This document shows, in pieces, positions 34,845 through 44,076 of a stretch of 64,000 nt of DNA. Source of the DNA: Streptomyces sp. CB02261 (GTDB taxonomy: Bacteria; Actinomycetota; Actinomycetes; Streptomycetales; Streptomycetaceae). Below the pieces are notes generated by a model, which was not told the DNA's origin, ran no database searches, and worked only from the letters and a program-made list of their open reading frames with translations. Numbering within the stretch: the stretch's first letter is position 1; each line of letters opens with the position of its first letter. The position numbers were made by a program, and so were the translations under genes. The stretch lies in assembly GCF_001905665.1 (NCBI RefSeq), contig NZ_LIVX01000007.1, forward strand, positions 248,001 to 312,000, written 5' to 3'.

Positions 34845-36737
34845 ATGTCCCACGAACACGTCTCCTACCTGGAACTCCTCGCCCGGGGAGCAGCCACGGA
34901 GGCCTACGACCGGCCCGTGCTCCTCGCCCGCGCCAGCGGCGCGGGCCCCGAGGCGCTGGCCGACCTCGAAGAGGCCAAGCAGCTCGCCCTGCGGGTCCGG
35001 GCCGAGCTGGAGGGACGACGCCGGCGCGAGGCGGAACTGTCCGCGCTCTTCGCCACCGCCCACGACCTCGCGGGACTCCGCGACCTCGACGCGGTACTGC
35101 GCGCCATCGTCCAGCGCGCCCGCTCCCTCCTCGGCACCGAGGTCGCCTACCTGAGCCTCAACGACCCGGCCGCCGGGGACACGTACATGCGGGTCACCGA
35201 GGGCTCGGTCTCCGCGCGCTTCCAGCAGGTGCGGCTGGGCATGGGGGAGGGCCTCGGCGGACTCGTCGCCCAGACCGCCCGCCCGTACGTCACCGACGAC
35301 TACTTCGAGGACCCGCGCTTCCAGCACACCCGGACCATCGACGCGGCCGTACGGGACGAGGGCCTGGTCGCCATCCTCGGCGTCCCGCTCAGCCTCGGCA
35401 GCCAGGTCATCGGCGTCCTCTTCGCCGCCGACCGCAGGGCCAGGGTCTTCGAGCGCGAACAAGTCGCCCTGCTCGGCTCCTTCGCCGCGCACGCCGCCGT
35501 CGCCATCGACACCGCCAACCTCCTCGCCGAGACCCGCTCCGCCCTCGCCGAGCTGGAACGGGCCAACGACATCATCCGCGAACACAGCGCTGTCATCGAA
35601 CGGGCCTCGGAGGTCCACGACCGGCTCTCCGAACTCGTCCTGCACGGCGGCGGCGTCCACGACGTGGCCGAAGCCGTCTCCGAAGTCCTCGGCGGCACGG
35701 TCGAGTTCAGCGAGGAGGGCGCGGGAGCCGCCCGCCGCGCCGGGGGCCACGCCGTCCGCGAGGGCGACGACTGGGTCGCCGCGGTCTCCGCCGGCGGCGA
35801 GACCCTGGGCGCCCTCGTCCTCCACGGGCAGCCCGACCTCGACCCCGTCGACCAGCGCACCCTGGAGCGCGCCGCCCTCGTCACCTCCCTGCTGCTGCTC
35901 GCCCGCCGTTCCGCGGGCGAGGCCGAACAGCGGGTGCGGGGCGAACTCCTCGACGACCTCCTCGACGCCCCCGACCGCGACCGCCGCCTGCTCAGGGAGC
36001 GCGCGGCCCGGCTCCGTACCGACAGCGAGGCCCCGCACGTCGTCCTCGCCGCCCGCATCGACCGGGCCGGCGCCGCGCCCGACCCCGACGCCGGCGGCCG
36101 CGAGGGCGCCGACCGCCAGCGCCTGTGGTCGGCCGCCACCCACCTGGCCGCCACCCGCCACGGACTCGCCTCGGCGCGCGACGGCGGTACGGTCCTCCTG
36201 CTGCCGCTCGGCCCCGGCGAGAGCGCCGCCGACCTCGCCCGGCAGACCGCGCGGAGCCTCGGCGGCACCCTGCGCGAACCGGTCACCGTCGGCGCCTCCG
36301 CCCCCGTACGGGCACCCCTCGACCGGCCGGACCAGGTCGCCGTCGCGTACGAGGAGGCCCGCCGCTGCCTCGACGCGCTCGTCCTGCTGCACCGCTCGGG
36401 CCAGGGCGCCGCAGCCGAGGACCTCGGCTTCCTGGGCCTCCTGCTCGCCGACGGCCGGAACGTCGACGGCTTCGTCGACCGGACGATCGGCCAGGTCGTC
36501 GCGTACGACCGGCGCCGCGGCACCGACCTGGTCCGCACCCTGGACGCCTACTTCGCCAGCGGCATGAGCCCGGCCCGTACCAAGGACGAACTCCACGTCC
36601 ACGTCAACACGGTGGCCCAGCGCCTGGAACGGGTCGGCCGGCTCCTCGGCCCCGACTGGCAGTCCCCGTCCCGCGCCCTGGAGATCCAGCTGGCGCTGCG
36701 CCTGCACGCGCTCTCGGACGCGGTCGCCGGGAGCTAG
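34845..36737 (+). CDS. GAF-domain PucR/CdaR-type transcriptional regulator
   Basis: A 630-residue regulator: an N-terminal helical segment, a GAF sensor domain at about 65-220 (LDAVLRAIVQRARSLLGTEV, VAILGVPLSLGSQVIGVLFA), a middle GGDEF-like/CdaR segment, and a C-terminal PucR helix-turn-helix (TKDELHVHVNTVAQRLERVG). Such proteins sense a metabolite and activate catabolic genes. Flanked by a 3-hydroxybutyrate dehydrogenase and an MHS transporter, it most likely controls uptake and use of 3-hydroxybutyrate or a related acid. ATG 34845; GTG 34839 is in frame 6 bp earlier. Confidence 0.85.
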   Translation: MSHEHVSYLELLARGAATEAYDRPVLLARASGAGPEALADLEEAKQLALRVRAELEGRRRREAELSALFATAHDLAGLRDLDAVLRAIVQRARSLLGTEVAYLSLNDPAAGDTYMRVTEGSVSARFQQVRLGMGEGLGGLVAQTARPYVTDDYFEDPRFQHTRTIDAAVRDEGLVAILGVPLSLGSQVIGVLFAADRRARVFEREQVALLGSFAAHAAVAIDTANLLAETRSALAELERANDIIREHSAVIERASEVHDRLSELVLHGGGVHDVAEAVSEVLGGTVEFSEEGAGAARRAGGHAVREGDDWVAAVSAGGETLGALVLHGQPDLDPVDQRTLERAALVTSLLLLARRSAGEAEQRVRGELLDDLLDAPDRDRRLLRERAARLRTDSEAPHVVLAARIDRAGAAPDPDAGGREGADRQRLWSAATHLAATRHGLASARDGGTVLLLPLGPGESAADLARQTARSLGGTLREPVTVGASAPVRAPLDRPDQVAVAYEEARRCLDALVLLHRSGQGAAAEDLGFLGLLLADGRNVDGFVDRTIGQVVAYDRRRGTDLVRTLDAYFASGMSPARTKDELHVHVNTVAQRLERVGRLLGPDWQSPSRALEIQLALRLHALSDAVAGS

Positions 36738-36750
36738 CGCCACGCGGAAA

Positions 36751-36789
36751 GCCCTGTGCCCCGCTCTCGTCACGAGCGGGGCACAGGGC
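36751..36789. terminator. Bidirectional hairpin terminator
   Basis: A perfect 16-bp stem (36751-36766 with 36774-36789) around a 7-base loop, 13 bp after the PucR-type gene stop and 28 bp before the stop of the convergent transporter gene. It should terminate both. Confidence 0.88.
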
Positions 36790-36817
36790 GGTGCGGTGTC
36801 GTCCGCGGGGCCGTGGA

Positions 36818-38185
36818 TCAGACGTCGGCGCGGACCCGGGAGTCCGCGGGCGTCCGCTCCTCGACGTCCCCGAGGTCGCGGTCACGGGTCTCCCGCGCAC
36901 AGGCGATGGCGACGACGGTGAGCAGCGCGGCGGCGATCACGTACAGGGCGATCGGGGTCGAGGTGCCGTGGTCGGCGAGGAGCGCGGTCGCGATGAGCGG
37001 AGCGGGCGCGCCGGCGGCCACGGAGGAGAACTGGGCGCCGATGGAGGCACCGGAGTATCGCACCCGCGTCGCGAACATCTCCGAGAAGAAGGCCGCCTGC
37101 GGCGCGTACATCGCCCCGTGCAGGATCAGACCGACGGTCACCGCGAGCAGCAGGCTGCCGAAGGAGCCCCGGTCGATGAGGGCGAAGAACGGGAACATCC
37201 ACGCCCCGACACCGATCGCGCCGATCAGATAGACCGGCCGACGGCCGATCCGGTCGGAGAGCGCGCCCCAGGCGGGGATGACGGCGAAGTGGACGGCGGA
37301 GCCGATGAGGACGGCGTTCAGGGCGGTCTGCTTGGAGAGGTCGACCTCGGTGGTGGCGTACACGAGGATGAACGCGGTGATCACGTAGTACGAGATGTTC
37401 TCCGCCATGCGGGCGCCCATCGCGATCAGCACGTCCCGCCAGTGGTGCCGCAGCACGGCGACCAGCGGCATCTTCTCGACCTGCCCGGCGACGGCCTTGC
37501 GCTCCTCGGCGGCGGCGAGGGCCGCCTTGAAGACGGGCGACTCGTCGACCGAGAGCCGGATCCAGAGGCCGACGATCACCAGGACACCGGAGAGCAGGAA
37601 CGGCACGCGCCAGCCCCAGGAGGTGAAGGCGGCGTCCGAGAGCAGCGCGGTCAGCGCGGAGAGCACACCGGTCGCGAGCAGCTGCCCCGCCGGCGCGCCG
37701 GTCTGCGGCCACGAGGCCCAGAACCCGCGCCGCTTGGCGTCCCCGTGCTCGGACACGAGCAGCACGGCCCCGCCCCACTCGCCCCCGAGCGCGAAACCCT
37801 GCACGAGCCGCAGCACGGTCAGCAGCACCGGAGCGGCGGAGCCGATGGTCGCGTGCGTCGGCAGCAGCCCGATGGCGAACGTCGCCCCACCCATCAGCAG
37901 CAGGCTCAGCACCAGCAGCTTCTTCCGCCCGAGCCGGTCCCCGTAGTGCCCGAACACCAGCGCCCCGAGGGGCCGAGCGGCGAACCCGACCGCGTACGTC
38001 AGGAACGACAGCAGGGTCCCGACCAGCGGATCGGACTCGGGAAAGAACAGCTTGTTGAACACGAGCGCGGCGGCGGACCCGTACAGGAAGAAGTCGTACC
38101 ACTCGATGGTGGTGCCGATGAGACTGGCGGCGACGATCCGCTTGAGGGAGTTCGGTGGCGTCGGGGAGGGTGTTGCGGCGGCCAT
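36818..38185 (-). CDS. MHS-family MFS transporter (metabolite:H+ symporter)
   Basis: A 455-residue 12-helix transporter of the metabolite:proton symporter group (ProP/KgtP/ShiA-like). Signatures are GTTIEWYDFFLYGSAAALVF at TM1, the motif-A loop GHYGDRLGRKKLL, and LVQGFALGGEWGGAVLLVSE. These usually import organic acids. The convergent 3-hydroxybutyrate-dehydrogenase and PucR genes make a hydroxy acid a likely substrate. ATG 38185 with GGAAG 8 bp upstream. Confidence 0.88.
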   Translation of the reverse strand: MAAATPSPTPPNSLKRIVAASLIGTTIEWYDFFLYGSAAALVFNKLFFPESDPLVGTLLSFLTYAVGFAARPLGALVFGHYGDRLGRKKLLVLSLLLMGGATFAIGLLPTHATIGSAAPVLLTVLRLVQGFALGGEWGGAVLLVSEHGDAKRRGFWASWPQTGAPAGQLLATGVLSALTALLSDAAFTSWGWRVPFLLSGVLVIVGLWIRLSVDESPVFKAALAAAEERKAVAGQVEKMPLVAVLRHHWRDVLIAMGARMAENISYYVITAFILVYATTEVDLSKQTALNAVLIGSAVHFAVIPAWGALSDRIGRRPVYLIGAIGVGAWMFPFFALIDRGSFGSLLLAVTVGLILHGAMYAPQAAFFSEMFATRVRYSGASIGAQFSSVAAGAPAPLIATALLADHGTSTPIALYVIAAALLTVVAIACARETRDRDLGDVEERTPADSRVRADV

Positions 38186-38261
38186 GTGCACCACTTCCAG
38201 GCATGTGCGGGGACGTTTCGGTGTCGCCATACCGTAGGAAGGGGCAGGTCAGGGGCGTATG

Positions 38262-38274
38262 TGGTGGGACACCA
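38262..38274. promoter_or_regulatory. Palindrome TGGTG-gga-CACCA upstream of the MHS transporter
   Basis: A perfect 5+3+5 inverted repeat 77 bp upstream of the transporter start. It could be bound by the adjacent GAF/PucR regulator or another factor; this is only positional inference. Confidence 0.4.
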
Positions 38275-38435
38275 TAGTTCGGGTGTGCCGTGTGCGCCCG
38301 GCCTCCATGGCCTGAGGGTGCGACCCTGCCGAAGGCCCGAGAGGGGCCGGGAAAGGGGGCGGTCCGGGTTGCACTGATCGGGCACGTTCTGGGGGTGCGG
38401 TGCTGACTCCCGTGCTGGTTTGGTGACGTTCGTTC

Positions 38436-38718
38436 GTGAAGATCGACTTCCAGAGCGAAGAGGCCGATCCCGCAGCTCCCAGATACAGGGACTACTACCT
38501 CATGAGGACGAACTGAGACGCTTGAGCAGAAGCAGGCCGAGGAGCAAGCAGCGGCCTTCCTGACCGAGCCAAGCCGTGCCTGGCTATCGAGCGGCGTCAG
38601 GATCCTCCAGGAGTACTGCTTCTCCGACGGAGGTCGGTTCATCGCGCCTTACAAACACCACCGATTACCTCGACCGGGGTGCCGACGATGCCCGGCTAGG
38701 CGGAAACCCCGGGGGTAG
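38436..38718 (+). pseudogene. Orphan coding fragments, possibly one frameshifted small gene
   Basis: A GTG-started 26-codon frame (38436-38516: VKIDFQSEEADPAAPRYRDY and then YLMRTN) ends at TGA, and an adjoining frame continues with coding-like sequence (LEQKQAEEQAAAFLTEPSRA, then LQEYCFSDGGRFIAPYK) to a stop at 38716-38718. A single frameshift near 38510 would join them. No family recognised. It overlaps the 3' end of the minus-strand fragment below, which supports rearranged DNA here. It may be chance. Confidence 0.35.
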
Positions 38719-39433
38719 CCCGGTCGGCCCGATGCGCTGCGCCACGCTCCAGCCGTGCTTCGGCACCTGCCCGTACGTCAGGGGTTTCCATGGGGTCGTC
38801 GCGCAGTGCCGCGATCCGCTCCAGGGCTTCGGGGTGGGCCGGAGCGTGGGCGACGCCCAGCAGTCGGGCGCGTTCCTCGCAGTCCCAGAGGGACTCGGTG
38901 TGGGTGTAGTCCAGTCCGCCCGGGTCGATGACGGCCAGCGCCTCCAGGTACGCAGCCCGTTCGTAGGAGTGCGGCGTGTGCAGCCAGAACCGGCGCAGGT
39001 CCGCCACCGCCCCGGCCGCTGCCGGTCCGAAGCGGGCCAGCCGCTTGGCTGTGGCGTCGGGGCCGCACCACGCCCGGGTCCGCCACTGCTCGGCGAGTTC
39101 GGCCACGAGGACCGGTATCACCTCGGGGCCGAGGTGATCGGCGAGGACGTCCGAACCGAGCCGGGCCAGCCATCCCTGCTCGACGCCCACCCAGCGGCGT
39201 GCGGCCGGTACGGCCAGAGCGCCGAGGTGGGCGACGGCCTGTCTGAGCAGGGGGAGAGGACGGTGGCCGTCCGGGGTGACAAGCGACGGCACGAGCGGGA
39301 TCAGGCCTTCCACCGGATCCCGGCGGGACAGCTCACGGAGAGCTTCGACTCTGCTGCCGGCCCCGGGCCGGGTCCCGGTCAGCAGGTCGAGCAGCTCGGC
39401 GTCCGCAAGGCCGGTCAGGTCGTGAGGGGTAGC
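38696..39433 (-). pseudogene. HEAT-like hypothetical protein, C-terminal half lacking a start codon
   Basis: The frame is coding-like from the codon after TGA 39434-39436 through to the stop at 38696, but from 39433 down to 39314 it has no ATG, GTG or TTG although the sequence is clearly protein-like (DLTGLADAELLDLLTG, GSRVEALRELSRRDP). The first usable start is GTG 39313, inside the domain. The C-terminal half has HEAT-like helices (PHSYERAAYLEALAVIDPGG). It looks like the 3' half of a gene severed from its start. The 5' half appears to lie divergently, immediately next to it at 39453. Confidence 0.6.
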
Positions 39434-39452
39434 TCAGGCAGGGTGCCCGCTG

Positions 39453-40061
39453 ATGAGCAATGACGATGTGATGACCTATGCCCGCTCCGACTCGGTCGAG
39501 GGCCTGTTGCAACGAGGGCGCGGCCTGGGTGCAGTGCGCGCGCTGCAGGGCCCTCGGGAGGCGGCGCCCCTCGTGTACGACGGGATCCGGCGGGACTGGC
39601 GGTGGGACAGCTGTGACGACCGCGCCCGTTACCTCGCTGGGCTGATCCGGGACCTGGGACTGTCGTCGGCGCCAGTCGTGGAACTGCTGGCCGGGGACGA
39701 GGACCAGTGCCGGCGGGCTGTCGGCGTGCTGCGCCTGCTCGCTCTCGACGATGGCGACGAGGCCCGCGAGGCGCTCCGCTCTCACGTCCGGGAGGGCGTG
39801 CACTGGGTCCACGTACTGGAGTCGGTGACCGAGCTCTGGCCTCTGGAGTGGTGGGAGGACCTGGGCGAGGTCGCGAGGGCCCGGATCGACGGGGAGCCGG
39901 AGCCGCCGTGGTTCATCGAGCCGTGGACCCGTTTCGGGATCGAGGTCCAGCGGCCCGCTTCCGGCCGGGCGCCGCCGCCACGCGATATCGGCCCGATCCC
40001 GCCGGGAAGAGTCGCGCACCCAGCCGAAGGACCTACTACTCGGACTGCGCATGGTCCCTGA
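39453..40061 (+). pseudogene. HEAT-like hypothetical protein, N-terminal half
   Basis: It starts MSNDDVMTYARSDSVEGLLQ and has coding-like sequence to about residue 170 (PPWFIEPWTRFGIEVQ). After this the frame becomes Arg/Pro-rich and non-conserved in appearance until its stop, suggesting loss of the original 3' part. The style (acidic, Leu-rich helical repeats, WW pairs) matches the severed half on the other strand 20 bp away. I recall uncharacterised streptomycete proteins in which both halves occur in one chain. It may still be expressed as a short protein. Confidence 0.5.
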
Positions 40062-40216
40062 TCCGCCACAGCGCTGCCGTGACCGATGCGCAGGGCACCA
40101 TGGCATGGACGGGAACCCACCACCTGGACGTGAGAGGGGCCGTCGTCCACCCCCATCAGTTGGTCGAGGAGATCAGGCGGACCATGGACCTGACGCCTCC
40201 AGCGCGTGAGCCTTGA
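40034..40216 (+). pseudogene. Orphan C-terminal coding fragment
   Basis: Sixty coding-like residues in a third frame (YYSDCAWSLIRHSAAVTDAQ ... WTGTHHLDVRGAVVHPHQ ... EEIRRTM) end at TGA 40216. There is no start codon and the upstream frame is not protein-like. It is not recognised as a known family. It probably is the tail of a gene destroyed in the same rearrangements as its neighbours. Confidence 0.4.
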
Positions 40217-40343
40217 CGCTCGCCACGCCCTTCGGCTCAGATCACGTCAAGGCCCGGCTGTCGTCGCGCAGCGCAGCAGGGAGGCCGCAACCCGCAGCTC
40301 TGGGTCAGGCGGTCTCCGCCGGTTCGACCGACGAGCGCCCAGG

Positions 40344-40628
40344 TCAGTCGCGGTACTCGCAGAGGTACGCGGTGTCCACGTCGACCCTCAGCTGGAACTT
40401 GCTGTCGGCGGGAACGTCGAACCGGCTCCCGGCCGGGAACTCGTCCCAGTCGTCGGAGCCGGGGAGCTTCACGGTCAGCGCACCGGAGACGACGTGCATG
40501 ATCTCCCTCTTGGCAGTGCCGAACTCGTACGCGCCGGGGGCCATGACACCGACCGTTGCCGGGCCCTCATTCCCCTTGAACGCGATCGACTTGACCGTAC
40601 CGTCGAAGTACTCGTTGACCGTGAACAT
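40344..40628 (-). CDS. ppnP: Pyrimidine/purine nucleoside phosphorylase
   Basis: A 94-residue cupin-fold protein of the PpnP (DUF1255) family, which phosphorolyses a range of nucleosides to base and ribose-1-phosphate. The N-terminal MFTVNEYFDGTVKSIAF and GVMAPGAYEFGTAKREIMHV, then GSDDWDEFPAGSRFDVPADS, are characteristic. The length matches the family exactly. ATG 40628 has AGGAGGG at 6 bp. It is intact and isolated within a decayed region. Confidence 0.93.
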   Translation of the reverse strand: MFTVNEYFDGTVKSIAFKGNEGPATVGVMAPGAYEFGTAKREIMHVVSGALTVKLPGSDDWDEFPAGSRFDVPADSKFQLRVDVDTAYLCEYRD

Positions 40629-40811
40629 GCGCACCCTCCTGGACATCGAACAGGGACAGAGCGGCCGGTTCGACACACGCCGGCTCGCCGGAGAGCAAGG
40701 CTAGTCGCAGCGGATCGCCCGGCCAGGTCGTGCCATGTGCCCTGGCCGGGCGTGCGGTACGCGTACGGACAGCGCCGGCGGCGCGAAAGCTGTGCGGGGA
40801 GGCGGCTCACG

Positions 40812-41192
40812 TCACCCGGGGCGGCGGGACACGGCGCAGGCAGGAGTTCCTCCCGGCAGCCGGTGGCGGTGGGTCGCGACGAGCCGGTAGACGCCCCGGG
40901 CGACCACCCGCACGCCGGGCAGCAGGAGCACCGCGCCCAGCGGCGCCCACACCCCGCCCCCGCTCAGGAGGGTCTTCGCCACGGCCCGGGCCCCTCCGTC
41001 CACCGCTCCGGCGGGAGCCACCCACACCACCTCGTACGCGGCTCGCTCCCGCGTGACGCCGAGAGCGTCGAGGTCCGTGAACTGCCACGGAACGATGTCG
41101 CAGCGGGGCCGCACATGTCGTTCGACGAAGTTCGCCGACGTCGTGCAGAACCCGCAGTCTCCGTCATAGACGAGCACAGGCCGAGAGCGCAT
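40812..41192 (-). CDS. DCC-type thiol-disulfide oxidoreductase (DUF393)
   Basis: A 126-residue protein with the family signature LVYDGDCGFC near the N terminus, giving a CxxC-like DxxCxxC context, and a helical C-terminal half with VARGVYRLVATHRHRL. Family members are predicted thiol-disulfide oxidoreductases without a known substrate. ATG 41192. It is not in an operon. Confidence 0.85.
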   Translation of the reverse strand: MRSRPVLVYDGDCGFCTTSANFVERHVRPRCDIVPWQFTDLDALGVTRERAAYEVVWVAPAGAVDGGARAVAKTLLSGGGVWAPLGAVLLLPGVRVVARGVYRLVATHRHRLPGGTPACAVSRRPG

Positions 41193-41296
41193 GTCTCCAT
41201 CATGCGGGACCGCGCGCCGGGAACGTGCCAGGGAGGCCGTCCCCGGCCCTCGGGGCCGCCCCGTCGACGTGGCGCGGCGCCGCCCGTCCGCTTCGA

Positions 41297-41734
41297 TCAG
41301 CAGTTACGGATGGAGTAGACGGGCGTCCAGTTGACGGCGTAGACGCTGTTGTCGGCGGGGATGGTCCTGATCACGGTGCCGCCCGAGCCGTAGATGGTCG
41401 CGACGGCGCCACCGGTCTGACTGTTCTTGGCCTCGCCCCAGTCGTTCCAGTTCGACAGGTAGTACCGGGTGCAGTTGTAGAAGTAGAAGACGCGGAACCG
41501 GTTCGCCGTCGGGTCCCAGACGGAGGCGCAGAAGTTTCCGGGGCTGCAGCTGACACCGGCGCCGGGCGGCAGCAGCTCCGTGCGCGCGGGGGCCGGAGAG
41601 GACGTCGGGGGGACGGCGGAGGGTGCCGGCGGGACGGCGGAGGGGGCCGCGTGGGCAGGGCCGGCGGCGAGGACGGAGGCCAGCGCCAGGGTCATGGCGC
41701 CGAGCACCCCGGCCAGAGAGCGCTTGGTGGGCAT
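41297..41734 (-). CDS. Small secreted protein, peptidase-inhibitor-I36-like
   Basis: A 145-residue secreted protein. The signal peptide is residues 1-29 (MPTKRSLAGVLGAMTLALAS then VLAAGPAHA, AxA site), followed by a Pro/Ser linker and a domain of about 90 residues with four cysteines and aromatic-rich strands (FRVFYFYNCTRYYLSNWNDW). This resembles streptomycete I36-type inhibitor or beta/gamma-crystallin-like secreted proteins; the assignment is tentative. ATG 41734. Confidence 0.7.
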   Translation of the reverse strand: MPTKRSLAGVLGAMTLALASVLAAGPAHAAPSAVPPAPSAVPPTSSPAPARTELLPPGAGVSCSPGNFCASVWDPTANRFRVFYFYNCTRYYLSNWNDWGEAKNSQTGGAVATIYGSGGTVIRTIPADNSVYAVNWTPVYSIRNC

Positions 41735-41816
41735 GGTTCGTGTTCTCCCTGTGGATGCTCCGGGAACGGGCGGTCGAGGCAGCGGCTCCGCTGCTCCTAC
41801 CCGCCCATGGTCGCGG

Positions 41817-42847
41817 TCAGATCCCGCCCCGCACCACGGGTTTCGAGCATGGTCGAATACCGCTGGTCATTGCGGGTTCCAGTAGGTCCGTGCCGAGGCG
41901 GGTCACGGTGTGCAGGACGACTCCGCCGATCCGCCGGCTGGTGAGGAGCCCGGCCTCCCGCAGGACGGTCACATGGTGGCTGACGGTCGCCGGGCTGAGG
42001 CCCACCCTGCCCGCCAGCTCGCTGGTGGTCCGGCCCCCGTCCATCTCCTCGAGCACCGCCGCCCGCGCCTTCCCGAGCAGCGCCGCGAGCGCATGGTGCG
42101 TGGCGGCGTGGAGGGCGGCGGGGGTGACAGCCAGCGTGGGTCGTGCGCGATCGGGTGGACGAGCGCCGGCGGCAGGGACCCGTCCTTCAGTACGATCGGC
42201 CCTGGCCGGCAGAAGAACGACGGGATGATTCGCGGCCCCCTCCCGCGCAGGTACAGGTCGCCCTCCAGGTGCCGCCCCGCGATGTGCAGTACCGGCGCCG
42301 TCCAGCGCACGCTGGGATGCAGTCCCTCGGCCAGCCCCGCGAACCCGGATCCCGTCATCGCCCTGGCCGCCACCGACCGCGCCTCGTCGAAACGGGAACG
42401 GATATGGGGCCAGTACGGGGCCACGAACCGCTCGTGGTGCCTGCGCACCAGACCGGCAAGCCCGCCCATCGCCCGTGCGTCGCCGTCGGCGAGGGGTCGG
42501 GCCCAGCCAGGCAGCGGCCGGGCCCGGGCGAGCTCCGCCAGATCGGCCCGGATCCGTCCACGGGGCGTCGCCAGGAGCGCCTCCACACCGGCCTCGAACC
42601 CGGCCGACGTCGCCGCCGGGGTCAGGAAGTCCGCCGAGTAGCCGTGTGGCGGGGCCAGCCGCCGCAGACGGAGCAACTCGGGGGCGACGAAGCCGCCCGC
42701 CGCCCTCCGCCAACGGCCGTACACCAGGGGTGCGTCCCGGGTCTGCAGCAGATGCAGGCTGAGCAGTCCCTCCCACAGAGGATCGGGCTCTTCCGCCAGA
42801 ACCACCCGCGCCACGTCCTCGTACGTGAAATGGATCCGCAGCCCCAC
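41817..42847 (-). pseudogene. ArsR-type winged-helix regulator (DUF5937-like), frameshifted
   Basis: The 5' part (GTG 42847, GLRIHFTYEDVARVVLAEEP onward, with GGGGGAG at 9 bp) encodes about 235 residues of an N-terminal DUF5937-like domain. At the GACCCAC run (42137-42141) the frame must shift by one base to continue into the C-terminal ArsR helix-turn-helix, which is intact in the other frame (TTSELAGRVGLSPATVSHHV) and ends at 41817. Adding one C to the run would restore HDPTLAVTPAALH. So this is either a real inactivating deletion or a base-calling error. Intact homologues are about 330 residues. Confidence 0.85.
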
Positions 42848-43055
42848 CGGTCGCCGCTCCCCCGTCCGCCTCACATGCCCTACCCAGGCCATGCGCCATT
42901 CCGAACGGTGACGTGGTTTCCAGGACCAGACAAGGCGGACACGCGGGACCGCACGACCACGTTTCGCTGGAGTCGTACAACCATCCGCACGCTCAGGAGT
43001 CATGTAGTGCGACTGCGCCGTAAGCGCGTTCGCTTCGTTTCCATGGGGGACCCAC

Positions 43056-43979
43056 ATGACTCACCACATATTCCTGCGTGCCCGGGTGCTCCCGGTCGTG
43101 GCTGCGGCCGGCGTGCTCGTGTCCGTCGTCGCGGGCGCGGCGCCCGCGTCCGCCGCCACCGCGCCGCGGGTCAGCTGCACGTCGGGCCAGACCGAGCTCG
43201 CCGCCAAGCTGCAGAAGGACATCACCAACGCCCTCGCGGGGCGCACCGGTACCGTCGCCGTCGGCCTGCGCGACCGCGTCACGAACACCACCTGCACCCT
43301 GCGCGCCACCGACTCGTACGACTCGGCCAGCGTCGTGAAGGTGACCGTCCTCGCCACGCTCCTCTGGGACGCCAAGAAGACGAACCGGCAACTGACCGCA
43401 CGCGAGTCCAACCTCGCGACTGCCATGATCACCAAGTCCGACAACACGGCCACCAGCTCCCTGTGGAGGCAGCTCGGTGTCACCAAGGTGAAGGGCTTCC
43501 TGTCGGCCGCGGGCATGACGCGGACGGTGCCGGGGTCCGGCGGCTACTGGGGGCTCACCCGGATCAACGTCACCGACCAGCAGCGGCTGCTGTCGCTGAT
43601 CTCGACCAAGAACTCCGTCCTGACGGACAACGCCCGCGCGTACATCCTCAAGCTCATGGGGAACGTCGTCACCTCGCAGCGGTGGGGGACAACGGCCGGC
43701 GCGCCCTCCTTCGTGTCCCTGCACGTCAAGAACGGCTGGTTGCAGCGCGCCACGCGCGGCTGGCGCGTGCACAGCGTCGGCACGTTCAAGGGGGCCGGGC
43801 GTGACTACACCATCACCGTGCTCACCGACGGCAACAGCTCGATGAACTACGGCGTGAACACGATCCAGGCCGTGTCCAGGGTGATCCACCGGGATCTGCT
43901 CCCGAGCGCGTCCGCCGCGTCCCGGTACACGCCGACCACCAGGCCCCAGGAGTCGTTCGTCGCGGTGCCCCGGGGCTGA
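43056..43979 (+). CDS. Secreted beta-lactamase-fold serine hydrolase
   Basis: A 307-residue exported protein. The signal peptide is residues 1-34 (VLPVVAAAGVLVSVVAG, then ASA-A). The mature part is a class-A-beta-lactamase-like serine hydrolase: SVVK at 92-95 (SxxK), SDN at 128-130, and a KNG in place of the KTG triad. Omega-loop glutamate is not obvious, so penicillin hydrolysis is doubtful; a DD-peptidase-like or degenerate role is possible. ATG 43056 follows GGGGGA. Confidence 0.82.
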   Translation: MTHHIFLRARVLPVVAAAGVLVSVVAGAAPASAATAPRVSCTSGQTELAAKLQKDITNALAGRTGTVAVGLRDRVTNTTCTLRATDSYDSASVVKVTVLATLLWDAKKTNRQLTARESNLATAMITKSDNTATSSLWRQLGVTKVKGFLSAAGMTRTVPGSGGYWGLTRINVTDQQRLLSLISTKNSVLTDNARAYILKLMGNVVTSQRWGTTAGAPSFVSLHVKNGWLQRATRGWRVHSVGTFKGAGRDYTITVLTDGNSSMNYGVNTIQAVSRVIHRDLLPSASAASRYTPTTRPQESFVAVPRG

Positions 43980-44042
43980 CGGCCCTCATCGCGCGTGAAG
44001 GGGCAGACGGGAGACCGTACGCCTCGGAGCGCGCGGAACGTC

Positions 44043-44076
44043 GCCGCCCCGGTACGTTTCGGCGTACCGGGGCGGC
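44043..44076. terminator. Hairpin terminator after the serine hydrolase
   Basis: A perfect 14-bp stem (44043-44056 with 44063-44076) around a 6-base loop (tttcgg), 64 bp after the stop codon. It is the only feature seen in the 340-bp gap 43980-44319. Confidence 0.85.

Noticed and set aside
43056..43979. Active class A beta-lactamase resistance gene
   Set aside because: SxxK and SDN are present but KTG is KNG and no clear omega-loop Glu was seen; resistance is not supported.
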